From Flintibacter faecis (GTDB lineage: Bacteria; Bacillota; Clostridia; Oscillospirales; Oscillospiraceae): 64,000 nt of DNA. Below are positions 1 to 8,319 of the stretch, piece after piece (the first letter of the stretch is position 1; each line of letters starts with the position of its first letter). The position numbers and the translations under genes were made by a program. A model generated the notes under the pieces. It made no database searches, was not told the origin of the DNA, and saw only the letters and a list, made by a program, of their open reading frames with translations. Location: contig NZ_JACOPN010000006.1 in the NCBI RefSeq assembly GCF_014287875.1, forward strand, positions 62,001 through 126,000. The letters are read 5' to 3'.

Positions 1-2
1 AG

Positions 3-497
3 TTTTCCCGGCGCATCGCCGATGTACAGGCCCGCTTCCCCTATCTGGTGCTGGAGGAGGACGGACAGCCCGTCGGCTATGCCTACGCCCACCCGCTGGG
101 CCAGCGTGCCGCCTATCAGTGGAGCGGGGAACTGTCCATCTACCTCTCCCCCGCCGCCGCAGGGAAGGGCGGCGGGCGGCCTTTGTACCTAGCTCTGATG
201 GAGCTGCTGCGGCTGCAGGGGATGCGCACCGTCTATGGCGTGGTCACCCATCCCAATCCCGCCAGCGAGGCCTTCCACGCCGCCATGGGCTTTCGTCTGC
301 TGGGCACCCAGCACAACTCCGGCTATAAAAACGGCCGGTGGCTGGACGTGGCTCTGTACGAAAAGCCCCTGTCCAACTACCCAGACGCCCCTCCCGTCCC
401 CGTCCCCCTGGACCAACTGCCCCGGGAGACGGTGGAGGAGGTGCTGGCAAAGTATACGCGAATGCTGAATGAAACAAACCGGGGACGGCTCCCGTGA
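3..497 (+). CDS. GNAT acetyltransferase, phosphinothricin-acetyltransferase-like (5' partial)
   Basis: The reading frame enters from the left edge, with codons starting at base 3, and stops at a TGA at 495-497. The visible 164 residues carry a GNAT fold: a VGYAYAHPL strand, the ELSIYLSP strand, a glycine-rich AGKGGG acetyl-CoA loop, and the VTHPNPASEAFHAAMGF segment near the C-terminus. The order resembles the phosphinothricin/methionine-sulfoximine N-acetyltransferase family (usually about 170-185 residues), so little is missing. The substrate is not certain. A GTG at 48 is in frame but would cut off part of the fold and has no ribosome binding site, so I treat the gene as continuing upstream. 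Its stop codon lies inside a terminator stem. Confidence 0.8.
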   Translation, partial: FSRRIADVQARFPYLVLEEDGQPVGYAYAHPLGQRAAYQWSGELSIYLSPAAAGKGGGRPLYLALMELLRLQGMRTVYGVVTHPNPASEAFHAAMGFRLLGTQHNSGYKNGRWLDVALYEKPLSNYPDAPPVPVPLDQLPRETVEEVLAKYTRMLNETNRGRLP

Positions 498-527
498 TCT
501 GCATCGATCACAGGGGCCGCCCCCTTT
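481..527. terminator. Bidirectional terminator between the acetyltransferase and the sigma gene
   Basis: GGGGACGGCTCCCGTGATC pairs with GATCACAGGGGCCGCCCCC across a short GCAT-type loop, and the plus-strand stem is followed by TTTC. It serves the convergent genes on both sides. Confidence 0.7.
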
Positions 528-545
528 CGTATCCCCTGCGTCGGT

Positions 546-857
546 TCACTCCACCAGCTCCTCCAGCGAGCGCACCGCCGTTGGGTTCCGCTTTTGGGCA
601 TTCACATGATCATATCGCTTCAGGGCCAGATTTCTGGCAATGCGGGCGATGAACACGGAAAAGCGCTCCGGTCTCTGGGGCGGGATGGCGTTCCAAAGGC
701 CCAGATAGGTGTCGTTGACACACTCCTCGCTGTCCTCCCGGCTGGACAGGATATTGTGGGCGATGGTATAGCACAGTCCGCCGTATTTGGCCGCCGTCTC
801 ATGGATGGCCGCCTCCATGCGCTGCCAATACAGGGCGATGATGTCTCTGTCGTCCAT
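546..857 (-). CDS. Truncated ECF-type RNA polymerase sigma factor (region 2 only)
   Basis: The 103 residues match sigma-70 region 2 of an ECF factor: the SREDSEECVNDTYLGLWNAIPP segment (core binding), then FSVFIARIARNLALKRYD (-10 recognition). ECF factors are normally about 160-190 residues with a region 4 helix-turn-helix. Here the frame stops right after SLEELVE, where the linker to region 4 would begin, and the next 60 bases are a terminator. No region 4 is visible in any minus-strand frame. The gene is therefore probably a deletion remnant, or a region-2-only protein of unknown activity. The ATG at 857 follows a GAGAGGAGC-type ribosome binding site. No anti-sigma gene is nearby. Confidence 0.65.
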   Translation of the reverse strand: MDDRDIIALYWQRMEAAIHETAAKYGGLCYTIAHNILSSREDSEECVNDTYLGLWNAIPPQRPERFSVFIARIARNLALKRYDHVNAQKRNPTAVRSLEELVE

Positions 858-908
858 GTTCGCGCTCCTCTCTTCGGTCCCATCCTCTGCTTTCCCTTAT
901 TATTATAG

Positions 909-933
909 TACGGTTTTCCCGGGAACGGTTGCA
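909..933 (-). promoter_or_regulatory. Possible ECF-type promoter upstream of the truncated sigma gene
   Basis: On the minus strand TGCAAC is followed by 15 bases and CGTA, resembling extracytoplasmic-sigma promoters (AAC in the -35, CGT in the -10). It would fit autoregulation, but the spacing is one base shorter than usual and the match is weak. Confidence 0.3.
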
Positions 934-1082
934 GAACTGGAGAGATTTTTACTATTCTTATAGAAGCAGCCCTTGAATTCCGGTTTTCTCTTTCTAGAAA
1001 AGGTCTGGAATTTTCAGAACAGTTGTGCTAATATAGTAAAAGAGATTTTATGTCATTTATCATCTGTAAGGAGGTACTTATC

Positions 1083-1934
1083 GTGACCTATCTCATGTCC
1101 GCCATTCTCGGCCTGGTCCAGGGAGTGGCTGAATTTCTGCCCATCTCCAGCTCGGGCCATCTCACCCTGCTCCAGCACTTCTTCGGTATGGAGGAGCCGG
1201 ACCAGCTGCTGAACATCCTGCTCCACTTCGCCACCCTGCTGGCGGTGTGCGTCTATTATTTTCAGGATGTTGTGGGGATGATCCTGGAGTTTTTCCGGGG
1301 TATTGCCGAGATATTTTCCCGCCAGCCCGGTAAGGGCGAGCCGCCGGAGACCCGCCGTCTGGTCTTTCTGGTCATCGTGGGCACCCTGCCCCTGTTCCTC
1401 ATCCTGCCCGTAAAGAAGTATGTGGAGGGCCTGGGCAGCAGCCCCGTGTTCGTCAGCTGCGCCCTGCTGGTCACCGGCTGCATCCTCTTCTTCTCTGACC
1501 GGATGGCCAGCGGCAGAAAAACCGCCCGCAGCGCCACGGTAAAAGATGTGCTGCTGGTGGGCGTGGCCCAGGGCATCGCCACCATCCCCGGCCTGTCCCG
1601 CTCCGGCTGCACCATCTCCGCCGGCATGGCCCTGGGCTTCCGCCGGGAGTTTGCCGTGCGGTACTCCTTCCTCATGTCTCTGCCCGCCGTATTCGGCGCC
1701 ACCCTGCTGGAGGTGAAGGACACCCTCAGCGCCGGCTCCGGTATCCCCGACGGGATGCTTGGCAAGTATCTGCTGGGCATGGTCATCGCCGGTGTGGTCG
1801 GCTACTTCGCCATTCGCCTGGTGAACCTGCTGGCCAACAAGGGCAAGTTCGGTGCCTTTGCCTATTACTGCTGGATCGCCGGTGTCCTCTTCCTGGTGCT
1901 CTCCCTGCTGGGGGTCACCTTTGTCCCCGCCTGA
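1083..1934 (+). CDS. uppP: Undecaprenyl-diphosphatase UppP (BacA)
   Basis: This is an integral membrane enzyme that dephosphorylates undecaprenyl pyrophosphate so the lipid carrier can be reused in peptidoglycan and wall polymer synthesis; it confers bacitracin tolerance. Both family signatures are present: QGVAEFLPISSSGH near the N-terminus and PGLSRSGCT in the middle. The roughly eight hydrophobic segments and 283 residues are normal for the family. I chose the GTG at 1083 because AAGGAGGT ends 7 bases before it; an upstream in-frame ATG at 1050 would put the ribosome binding site inside the protein. The neighbouring ftsK-like gene also concerns the envelope, but no operon link is evident. 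Confidence 0.95.
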   Translation: MTYLMSAILGLVQGVAEFLPISSSGHLTLLQHFFGMEEPDQLLNILLHFATLLAVCVYYFQDVVGMILEFFRGIAEIFSRQPGKGEPPETRRLVFLVIVGTLPLFLILPVKKYVEGLGSSPVFVSCALLVTGCILFFSDRMASGRKTARSATVKDVLLVGVAQGIATIPGLSRSGCTISAGMALGFRREFAVRYSFLMSLPAVFGATLLEVKDTLSAGSGIPDGMLGKYLLGMVIAGVVGYFAIRLVNLLANKGKFGAFAYYCWIAGVLFLVLSLLGVTFVPA

Positions 1935-1999
1935 GTATTCTTCCCTCCTCCCCCGCAGCGGGATATCTCTAACCACCTGACGAAAGGAATTGCAGTGCC

Positions 2000-4918
2000 A
2001 TGGCAACCAAGAAAAAGAGTTCGGGCGGCAGCCGCACCGCCTCCGGCGGGAGCAGAGCCGCCAGCGGAAGCCGCTCCTCCGGCGGCAAGCGCACCACCGG
2101 CAGCGGCAGCAGAGCCTCTTCCTCCCGCTCCGGTCCCGCCAAGCGCCAGACGGCCCCCGCACCCAAGCCCTTCCGCCGGGAGGTGGGCGCCCTGGTCTGT
2201 CTGCTGCTGGCCATCTTCGCCGCCTTTGGCTATTTCCACATGAAGGCCCTGTTCATCGACCTGTTCTGCGCCCTGCTGAAGGGGCTGCTGGGCTACGGCT
2301 TCTGGCTGATGCCCCCGGCCCTGGTCCTGTGTGCCTATATCCTGGCCTTCCACCGTGGCCGCCCGGTGGCCCTGCGGCTGTGCTGTGCGCTGGCCCTGCC
2401 CCTGGCCCTGTCTGTGATGCTCCACGGGCTGCTGGGCCAAGTGCTGCCCTGGGACGCCGCCTTGCTGAAGGCCCTGTGGACCAGCGGCGAGGAATTAAAG
2501 TCCGGCGGAGCCCTGGGCGGTCTGCTGGGGCAGGGCTTTGTCAGCCTGTTCACCAAGGTGGGCTGCACCATCGTCTGCGTCCTGTGCGGCTTCTTCCTGG
2601 CTCTGGCCGCCTGCAACCGCTCCGTCGTGGACGTGGCCGAGTGGCTATTTGACCGCCCCCAGTACGAGTATGAGCCCAAGCCCGAGCGCCCCCGCCGCCG
2701 GGAGGCGCAGCAGGCCCCCGCCCAGGCTGCGGCCTCTTCCTGCCCCTCCCGCCGGGCGGAGGTGGACATCGACATCCCCGTGGACGACGGCCCCCTCGTC
2801 GCTCAAAGCCGCCGGAGCGCCCCGCCCCCGGAGAAAAAGAAGAGCTTTTTCGACCGCAAGCCCCGGGTTCCCTCCCCCGACCAGCTGCTGGCCGGCCATC
2901 TGGGCCGGGGGCAGACCCAGTCCGATCTCCATCCCGAGCCGGAACACACGCAGCCTGCAGACATGGAGCCCATGGACGAACCCATCCCCGTCACCCCCGA
3001 GGAGCTGACCCTGGAGCCGGAGGACGAGCCCGCCTTTCTCTCCCAGCCCATTTACGCCCCCCAGGACCCCGCACCTGCGCCCCAGCCGGAACCGGAGCCT
3101 GTGTTTGCCCCGGTCAGCCAGCCTGCGCCCGCAGCGGCGGCGGCTCCCCCCCGGCCCCTGTCTGTCCAGCCCAGCCCCCATGTGCCTGAGCCCTCCGCCC
3201 CCCTGCCCGTGCCGGAGGAGCCGGAGACCGTCTCCAAGGGGGAGGTGGCCCAGCAGGCCGCTCAAGTGGCCCAGGACATCCAGGGCAATCTGGGCCAGAC
3301 CATCCCCCCTTATCAGTACCCCCCTCTGTCCCTGCTGACGGAGGGCCCGGCGGAGATGGGCGGTCAGGCCATGGCTGAGCTCAACGCCAACCGCCAGCGG
3401 CTCACCGACACCATCCACTCCTTCGGCATCGACGCCAACATCGTCAACGTCACCCGGGGGCCCTCTGTCACCCGGTATGAGCTGGAGCTGGACCAGGGCG
3501 TCCGGCTGAACAAGCTGACCAACCTGGCCGACGACATCGCCCTGTCCCTGGGGGCCACCGGCGTGCGCATCGCCCCCATCCCCGACCAGATCTCTATGGT
3601 GGGCATCGAGGTACCCAACAAGGCGGTCACCCCGGTGAACATCCACTCGGTCATCGGCTCCAAGGCCTTCACCGACAGCGCCTCCAAGGTCTCCTTCGCC
3701 GTGGGCAAGGACATCGGCGGCAACCCCATCGTGGGCAACATCGCCAAGATGCCCCACCTGCTCATCGCCGGTACCACCGGCTCCGGCAAGTCCGTGTGTA
3801 CCAACTCCATCATCACCTCCCTGCTGTACAAGGCCACGCCGGAGGAGGTCCGTCTCATCATGGTGGACCCCAAAATGGTGGAGCTGGGCATCTATAACGG
3901 CATCCCCCACCTGCTCATCCCCGTGGTCACCGACCCGAAAAAGGCCGCCGGCGCCCTGCAGTGGGCCGTCACCGAGATGATGAAGCGCTACCGTACCTTC
4001 TCCGAGGTGGGGGTGCGCAAGCTGGAGGAGTACAACGCCCTGGCCGCCCGCACCGAGGGCATGGAGAAGATGCCCTATATCGTGGTCCTCATCGACGAGC
4101 TGGCCGACCTGATGCTGGTGGCCGCCAAGGAGGTGGAGGAATCCATCTGCCGGGTGGCCCAGATGGGCCGTGCCGCCGGGATGCACCTGATCATCGCCAC
4201 CCAGCGGCCCTCCGCCGACGTGATCACCGGCCTGATGAAGGCCAACATCCCCAGCCGCATCGCCTTCGCCGTGGCCTCCAGTCTGGAGTCCCGCATCATT
4301 CTGGACATCACCGGCGCAGAAAAGCTGGTGGGCCGGGGCGATATGCTCTACTTTCCCCTGGGCTCTGGCAAGCCCACCCGGGTGCAGGGCTGCCTGATCT
4401 CCGATCAGGAGGTGGCCTCGGTGGTCAACTTTGTAAAGAAGAGCGGCGCAGCCCAGTATGACGACGATGTCATGCGGGAGATCGAGCAGCACGCCGCCGA
4501 AAAGGAGAAGGGCAGCAAGGGCGTGGGCGGCTCCGCCCCCGACGACGTAGACGGCGAGTTCGACGAGCTCATTGACGCCGCCGCCGAGGTGGTGGTGGAG
4601 ACGGGCCAGGCCTCGGTCTCCATGCTCCAGCGGCGGCTGAAGCTGGGCTATGCCCGGGCCGCCCGCCTGGTGGACCAGCTGGAGGAGAAGGGCATCGTGG
4701 GCCCCTTCGAGGGCAGCAAGCCCCGCCAGCTGCTGATCACCAAGGAGCAGTGGCAGGAGCTGAAATACCGCCAGGGCGTGGTGAGCGATCCGCCGCCCCA
4801 GAGCGAGAGCGCAGCGGTGTCTCCTGCTGCTCCGGCCCCGATGCCCCCCGCTTCCGATCCTCCCCCCTGGTCCGATGCCCCCTCCCCCCTGGACCGCACG
4901 GAGGAGGACACGTTATAA
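2000..4918 (+). CDS. DNA translocase FtsK/SpoIIIE
   Basis: This 972-residue protein has the full FtsK/SpoIIIE layout. Residues 1-55 are rich in Ser, Arg, Gly and Ala. A membrane domain follows to about residue 215, then a Pro/Glu/Ala-rich linker to about 440 and a RecA-like motor. The motor shows Walker A GTTGSGKS at residues 591-598 and Walker B VVLIDELADL around 699. The C-terminal gamma winged helix (QASVSMLQRRLKLGYARAAR) reads polar DNA motifs. It pumps chromosomal DNA through the division or sporulation septum. The sequence alone does not settle whether it is the vegetative FtsK or the sporulation SpoIIIE; sigG lies two genes downstream. The linker is unusually proline-rich. ATG 2000 has an AAAGGA site upstream. 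Confidence 0.95.
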   Translation: MATKKKSSGGSRTASGGSRAASGSRSSGGKRTTGSGSRASSSRSGPAKRQTAPAPKPFRREVGALVCLLLAIFAAFGYFHMKALFIDLFCALLKGLLGYGFWLMPPALVLCAYILAFHRGRPVALRLCCALALPLALSVMLHGLLGQVLPWDAALLKALWTSGEELKSGGALGGLLGQGFVSLFTKVGCTIVCVLCGFFLALAACNRSVVDVAEWLFDRPQYEYEPKPERPRRREAQQAPAQAAASSCPSRRAEVDIDIPVDDGPLVAQSRRSAPPPEKKKSFFDRKPRVPSPDQLLAGHLGRGQTQSDLHPEPEHTQPADMEPMDEPIPVTPEELTLEPEDEPAFLSQPIYAPQDPAPAPQPEPEPVFAPVSQPAPAAAAAPPRPLSVQPSPHVPEPSAPLPVPEEPETVSKGEVAQQAAQVAQDIQGNLGQTIPPYQYPPLSLLTEGPAEMGGQAMAELNANRQRLTDTIHSFGIDANIVNVTRGPSVTRYELELDQGVRLNKLTNLADDIALSLGATGVRIAPIPDQISMVGIEVPNKAVTPVNIHSVIGSKAFTDSASKVSFAVGKDIGGNPIVGNIAKMPHLLIAGTTGSGKSVCTNSIITSLLYKATPEEVRLIMVDPKMVELGIYNGIPHLLIPVVTDPKKAAGALQWAVTEMMKRYRTFSEVGVRKLEEYNALAARTEGMEKMPYIVVLIDELADLMLVAAKEVEESICRVAQMGRAAGMHLIIATQRPSADVITGLMKANIPSRIAFAVASSLESRIILDITGAEKLVGRGDMLYFPLGSGKPTRVQGCLISDQEVASVVNFVKKSGAAQYDDDVMREIEQHAAEKEKGSKGVGGSAPDDVDGEFDELIDAAAEVVVETGQASVSMLQRRLKLGYARAARLVDQLEEKGIVGPFEGSKPRQLLITKEQWQELKYRQGVVSDPPPQSESAAVSPAAPAPMPPASDPPPWSDAPSPLDRTEEDTL

Positions 4919-4935
4919 TTCCAATCCTCCCGGCA

Positions 4936-4978
4936 AAAAGCCCCTCCTCCTGCCATTGCATTGCGAGGAGGGGCTTTC
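4936..4978 (+). terminator. Terminator after the FtsK/SpoIIIE gene
   Basis: AAAAGCCCCTCCTC and GAGGAGGGGCTTT form a GC-rich hairpin about 20 bases after the stop codon, ending in a short T run. Confidence 0.75.
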
Positions 4979-5021
4979 GCCCCGACATGTTGATCCGTAC
5001 TTTTGAAGGAGAGAGAGTTTC

Positions 5022-6248
5022 ATGGAGGAATCCGTCCGTCAGCGCAGCATCCGCCTGTTTACTCTGGTCCTGGCCTTTCTGGCCGTGGCCGGGGGATTAG
5101 GGGCCAGCATCTTTTCCAACTACTACAGCGAGGTCTATCACATCGACGCCATCCAGCGGGGCTTTCTGGAGATCCCCCGGGAGAGCCCGGGCATCCTATG
5201 TATGCTGCTGGTGGCCGTGCTGGCTCCCTTGGGCAACCTGTGGATGTCGGTGGTGGCCCAGGCTCTGGTCCTCATCGGCCTGGTGGTCATGGGCCTGTTC
5301 TCCCCCAGCTACGGGGTGATGCTGGCCTTTCTGTTCCTCCACTCCATGGGCATGCACCTGTTCATGCCCCTGAACGACGCCATCTCCATGGACCTGGCAG
5401 AGCAGGGAAAAGTGGGCGCTATGATGGGCCGGTTCAAGTCGGTGAATACGGTGGTGACCATGCTGGCCGCCTGCGCCGTGTTCGTGGGCTTTCGGACGGG
5501 CATCTTCTCCTTCGCCGCACCGGTGATCCTGCCCTTTGTCATCGCTGCCCTGGCCGCCGGGGCCGCCATCATCCTGCTGACCGTTATGGCCCGGGGTATG
5601 GGCAGCCCCAAGGGCCGCACCCACCCCTTCCGCCTGCTGTTCCGGCGGCAGTACACCCCCTATTACCTGGTCACCCTGGCCTATGGCTGCCAGAAGCGCA
5701 TCAAGATCGTCTTTGCCCCCTGGGTCATCATCCAGCTGCTGGGCAAGGGGGCGGACACGGTGGCCCTGCTGTCCATCGCCACCTACTTCGTGGGCAGCTG
5801 GTTTGCCCCTCTGCTGGGGCGGATGCTGGACAAGCTGGGCACCCGGAAAATGCTGTGGCTGGAGTCGGGCTATATCCTGGCCTCCTTCACCCTGATGGGC
5901 GTGCTGGCGGGGATGCTGTCCTCCGGGGCACTGGCCGCTGACGGCTGGCAGTGCTGGCTGGTGTACGCCGCCTATGTGCTGTGCATCCTGTTCGAGCAGT
6001 TCAACATGGTCCACTCCTTTCTGATGCGCTCCATCGCCCTGGACCCGGAGGAGGTGACGGAGACCCTGTCCGTGGGGCTCAGCGTGGACCACATCATGGC
6101 CATCTCCGTCTCCCCCGTCATGGGCATCATCTGGGCCAAGTTCGGCGTGTCCTATGTGTTCTATCTGGCCGCCCTGTCCTGCGTGCTGCAGCTGGCGGCA
6201 GCGCATTTGGTGGGGAGAAAAAATCCATCGAAACCCGTCCCACGATAA
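5022..6248 (+). CDS. MFS-family transporter
   Basis: The 408 residues contain about 12 hydrophobic segments in two halves, separated by a charged loop near residues 195-215 (GSPKGRTHPFRLLFRRQYTP). This is the layout of major facilitator transporters. The segment GRMLDKLGTRKMLW resembles the conserved MFS loop between helices 2 and 3, here placed at the start of the second half. The substrate cannot be named. ATG 5022 follows GAAGGAGAGAG. The gene lies between two hairpin terminators, so it is probably transcribed alone. It directly precedes sigG, where many Clostridia instead have sigE. Confidence 0.8.
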   Translation: MEESVRQRSIRLFTLVLAFLAVAGGLGASIFSNYYSEVYHIDAIQRGFLEIPRESPGILCMLLVAVLAPLGNLWMSVVAQALVLIGLVVMGLFSPSYGVMLAFLFLHSMGMHLFMPLNDAISMDLAEQGKVGAMMGRFKSVNTVVTMLAACAVFVGFRTGIFSFAAPVILPFVIAALAAGAAIILLTVMARGMGSPKGRTHPFRLLFRRQYTPYYLVTLAYGCQKRIKIVFAPWVIIQLLGKGADTVALLSIATYFVGSWFAPLLGRMLDKLGTRKMLWLESGYILASFTLMGVLAGMLSSGALAADGWQCWLVYAAYVLCILFEQFNMVHSFLMRSIALDPEEVTETLSVGLSVDHIMAISVSPVMGIIWAKFGVSYVFYLAALSCVLQLAAAHLVGRKNPSKPVPR

Positions 6249-6275
6249 AATATTTTGCCCTCCGCCAAAAGGATA

Positions 6276-6333
6276 AAAGCCCCCCGCCAGGAGATACTGG
6301 AAGTACAGTATCACAGGCGGGGGGCTTTGTTTT
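6276..6333 (+). terminator. Hairpin overlapping the sigG ribosome binding site
   Basis: AAAGCCCCCCGCC (6276-6288) pairs with GGCGGGGGGCTTT (6316-6328), extended inside by GATACTG/CAGTATC, and is followed by TGTTTT. It looks like an intrinsic terminator for the MFS gene. Its 3' arm also holds the only purine-rich Shine-Dalgarno candidate for sigG (ATG 6334). Confidence 0.7.
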
Positions 6334-7104
6334 ATGCAACACAAGGTAGAGATATGCGGGGTGAACACCGCCAAGCTGAAGGTGTTGAAAAACGAGGAGA
6401 CCCAGGCCCTGCTCCTGCGGGCCAAGGCGGGGGACGCACAGGCCCGGGATGAGCTGATCGCCGGGAATCTGCGTCTGGTGCTGTCCGTCATCCAGCGCTT
6501 TGCCAACCGGGGGGAGAATCTGGACGACCTGTTCCAGGTGGGCTGCATCGGGCTGATAAAAGCCATAGACAACTTCAACACCGACCTGGACGTGCGGTTT
6601 TCCACATATGGAGTACCCATGATCCTGGGCGAGGTGCGGCGATATTTGCGGGACAACAGCGCCCTGCGGGTGTCCCGGGCCATGCGGGACACGGCCTATA
6701 AAGTTCTCCAGGCCAAGGACGCCTTTATGGCCCAGCACCAGCGGGAACCCACCGTGGATGAGATCGCCGCCGTTCTGGGTATCCGCCGGGAGGACATCGT
6801 CTTTGCCCTGGATGCCATTGTGGACCCCGTGTCCCTGTACGAGCCGGTGTACTCTGACAACGGGGACACTCTGTGCGTCATGGACCAGGTGAAGGACAGC
6901 AAGAACACCGACGAGATGTGGGTGGAACGCATCGCCCTGGGCCAGGCGGTGTCCCGGCTCAGCGACCGGGAGCGGAAAATACTGGCTCTGCGGTTTTTTC
7001 AGGGCAAGACCCAGATGGAGGTCTCCGCCGAGATCGGTATCTCCCAGGCCCAGGTGTCCCGGTTGGAGAAGAACGCGCTGCGGCAGATCAGAAAAGAGAT
7101 GTGA
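6334..7104 (+). CDS. sigG: RNA polymerase sporulation sigma factor SigG
   Basis: SigG directs late gene expression in the forespore. The 256 residues match the family over their full length. The N-terminal KVEICGVNTAKL motif is typical of SigG. Region 2 contains NLRLVLSVIQRF, DDLFQVGCIGLIKAID and FSTYGVPMILGEVRRYLRDN. Region 4 ends with SDRERKILALRFFQGKTQMEVSAEIGISQAQVSRLEK. The start at ATG 6334 is forced, because no other start lies between it and an upstream in-frame stop at 6274. The usual spoIIGA-sigE neighbours are absent. Leader hairpins that dampen sigG translation are described in Bacillus subtilis; a GC-rich hairpin lies directly against this start. A weak forespore-type promoter (GCATT-N18-CATCGAA) is at 6203-6232. 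Confidence 0.95.
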   Translation: MQHKVEICGVNTAKLKVLKNEETQALLLRAKAGDAQARDELIAGNLRLVLSVIQRFANRGENLDDLFQVGCIGLIKAIDNFNTDLDVRFSTYGVPMILGEVRRYLRDNSALRVSRAMRDTAYKVLQAKDAFMAQHQREPTVDEIAAVLGIRREDIVFALDAIVDPVSLYEPVYSDNGDTLCVMDQVKDSKNTDEMWVERIALGQAVSRLSDRERKILALRFFQGKTQMEVSAEIGISQAQVSRLEKNALRQIRKEM

Positions 7105-7138
7105 CCGGCCTTCCCCCTGTGTGGGAGAAGGCTAAATT

Positions 7139-7576
7139 TTACCCCAATTCTCTCCAATTTATCTCGTCCAGCAGCTTCACGCCCATCTCTGCCAGCCGGC
7201 GGGCGGCGCAGCCCTGACCGGGGATGAGTTTTTTGGAAAAGCTGCCGTCATACACCTGTCTGCCCCCGCAGGAGGGGGACTTGGCCTTTAAGACGGCCAC
7301 GGTGCAGCCGTGTTCTTGGGCCAGTCTGGCCGCCAGCTCCGCCCCCGCCTGATATTGGGCGGTGACCTCTTTCCCCTCCTGGTTCACCACCCGGCCGTCG
7401 CTTTGAAGCTCCGCCGGGGGGCGGGGGGTGGGCAGACCGCCGTCCACCTCCGGGCAGATCGGGATCAGGGTGTGTCCCGCCCGGGTCAGGGCCTCCTCCA
7501 AATCGGGGACGGGGACGCTTTTCCCGTCATACCGGCAGGGTACGCCCAGCAGACATCGGCTGATGAGAATGTTCAT
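7139..7576 (-). CDS. DUF523 family protein
   Basis: The 145 residues match the small DUF523 family (YbbK-like). They begin MNILISRCLLGVPCRYDGK, carry CPEVDGGLPTPRPPAEL in the middle, and have KAKSPSCGG followed by a YDGSF motif. The conserved cysteines (two near the start, one in CPEV, one in SPSCG) suggest metal or cluster binding, but the function is unknown. ATG 7576 follows GAAGGAAGGAG. The gene is convergent with sigG, only 34 bases away, with no clear hairpin between them. Confidence 0.85.
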   Translation of the reverse strand: MNILISRCLLGVPCRYDGKSVPVPDLEEALTRAGHTLIPICPEVDGGLPTPRPPAELQSDGRVVNQEGKEVTAQYQAGAELAARLAQEHGCTVAVLKAKSPSCGGRQVYDGSFSKKLIPGQGCAARRLAEMGVKLLDEINWRELG

Positions 7577-7647
7577 GGTCGGCTCCTTCCTTCTCTTAAA
7601 AAAGAACTTCCAAGTTCATTTTGTGTTTCCTAGACGACCAAAGCCCT

Positions 7648-7680
7648 GTATTCCCCGCCCCCTGCGGGGGCGGGGAATAC
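7648..7680. repeat. Perfect GC-rich inverted repeat
   Basis: GTATTCCCCGCCCCC and GGGGGCGGGGAATAC flank a three-base loop. It lies between two minus-strand genes and could be a transcription stop or an RNA-processing hairpin. No T run follows on the minus strand. Confidence 0.5.
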
Positions 7681-7705
7681 GAAAAAGAATTGGGAGAAAC
7701 AGAAA

Positions 7706-7733
7706 AGCGGCCCGCCGGGACAGGCGGACCGCT
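7706..7733 (-). terminator. Terminator after ireB
   Basis: On the minus strand AGCGGTCCGCC and GGCGGGCCGCT form a hairpin followed by TTTCTGTTT, about 30 bases after the ireB stop codon. Confidence 0.65.
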
Positions 7734-7760
7734 GTTTGTCTGAAATAAGCCTTTGGCGCT

Positions 7761-8012
7761 TTAGTGGGTCAGATAATACTTCACCAGCGTCTGCAGCAGC
7801 TCGTCCCGGTCCACCCTGCGGATCAGGGCCCGGGCATTGTTGTGGTTTGTAATGTAGGTGGGGTCCTCAGACAGGATGTACCCGACGATCTGGTTGATGG
7901 GATTATAGCCCTTCTCCTGTAAGGCCTGATAGACCGTGGACAAGATCGCCTTGATCTCCATGTCCCGCTGGTCGCCCAGACTGAACTTTCGGGTCAGGTC
8001 CAACTCTTCCAT
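7761..8012 (-). CDS. ireB: IreB family regulatory phosphoprotein (UPF0297)
   Basis: The 83 residues match the highly conserved IreB/YrzL family, including TRKFSLGD near the start and [19 protein letters not shown] in the middle. In Enterococcus, IreB is a substrate of the Ser/Thr kinase IreK and affects cephalosporin resistance. In Clostridia the gene is often next to ruvX and alaS, which are not seen here. The start is the ATG at 8012, because ACAGGAGGTG ends a few bases before it. An in-frame codon at 8036 lies upstream of that ribosome binding site. Confidence 0.92.
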   Translation of the reverse strand: MEELDLTRKFSLGDQRDMEIKAILSTVYQALQEKGYNPINQIVGYILSEDPTYITNHNNARALIRRVDRDELLQTLVKYYLTH

Positions 8013-8259
8013 TTGGAACACCTCCTGTAACAACAACTGTGATTAGTTTACTCCAAATTTCCCCGTCTGTAAAGGGGGCGGGAAGAAATTAAAGGAAATT
8101 TAAACAAAGTTCCCTCCGGTCATTCGGCCGACACTACTTTTGCGCACGCGGCCCGTCATCATCATTGCGTTCACCACAAGCGGAACCCGATCTGACGGCG
8201 TACAGGCAGAATTCTCATGCAGTTTCACCCGCCGATCCTTTGTGGTTTCGTCGCAGCAG

Positions 8260-8288
8260 GGATAATTTTCTCCCTTCCGGGCAAGCTA
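8260..8288 (+). promoter_or_regulatory. Candidate forespore (SigG/SigF-type) promoter for spoVAD
   Basis: GGATA, 17 bases, then CAAGCTA resembles the GNATR / CATNNTA consensus of forespore promoters. It lies 32 bases before the spoVAD start. The rest of 8037-8319 holds no gene that I can support. Confidence 0.4.
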
Positions 8289-8319
8289 ATCCCGCAATGC
8301 TTGGGCGAGGTGGTGCTCT

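Noticed and set aside
2645..4492. Long open frame opposite the FtsK/SpoIIIE gene (615 codons)
   Set aside because: It is a shadow of a GC-rich gene: His/Gly/Asp-rich composition, no domain, no ribosome binding site, fully antisense to a clear FtsK motor.
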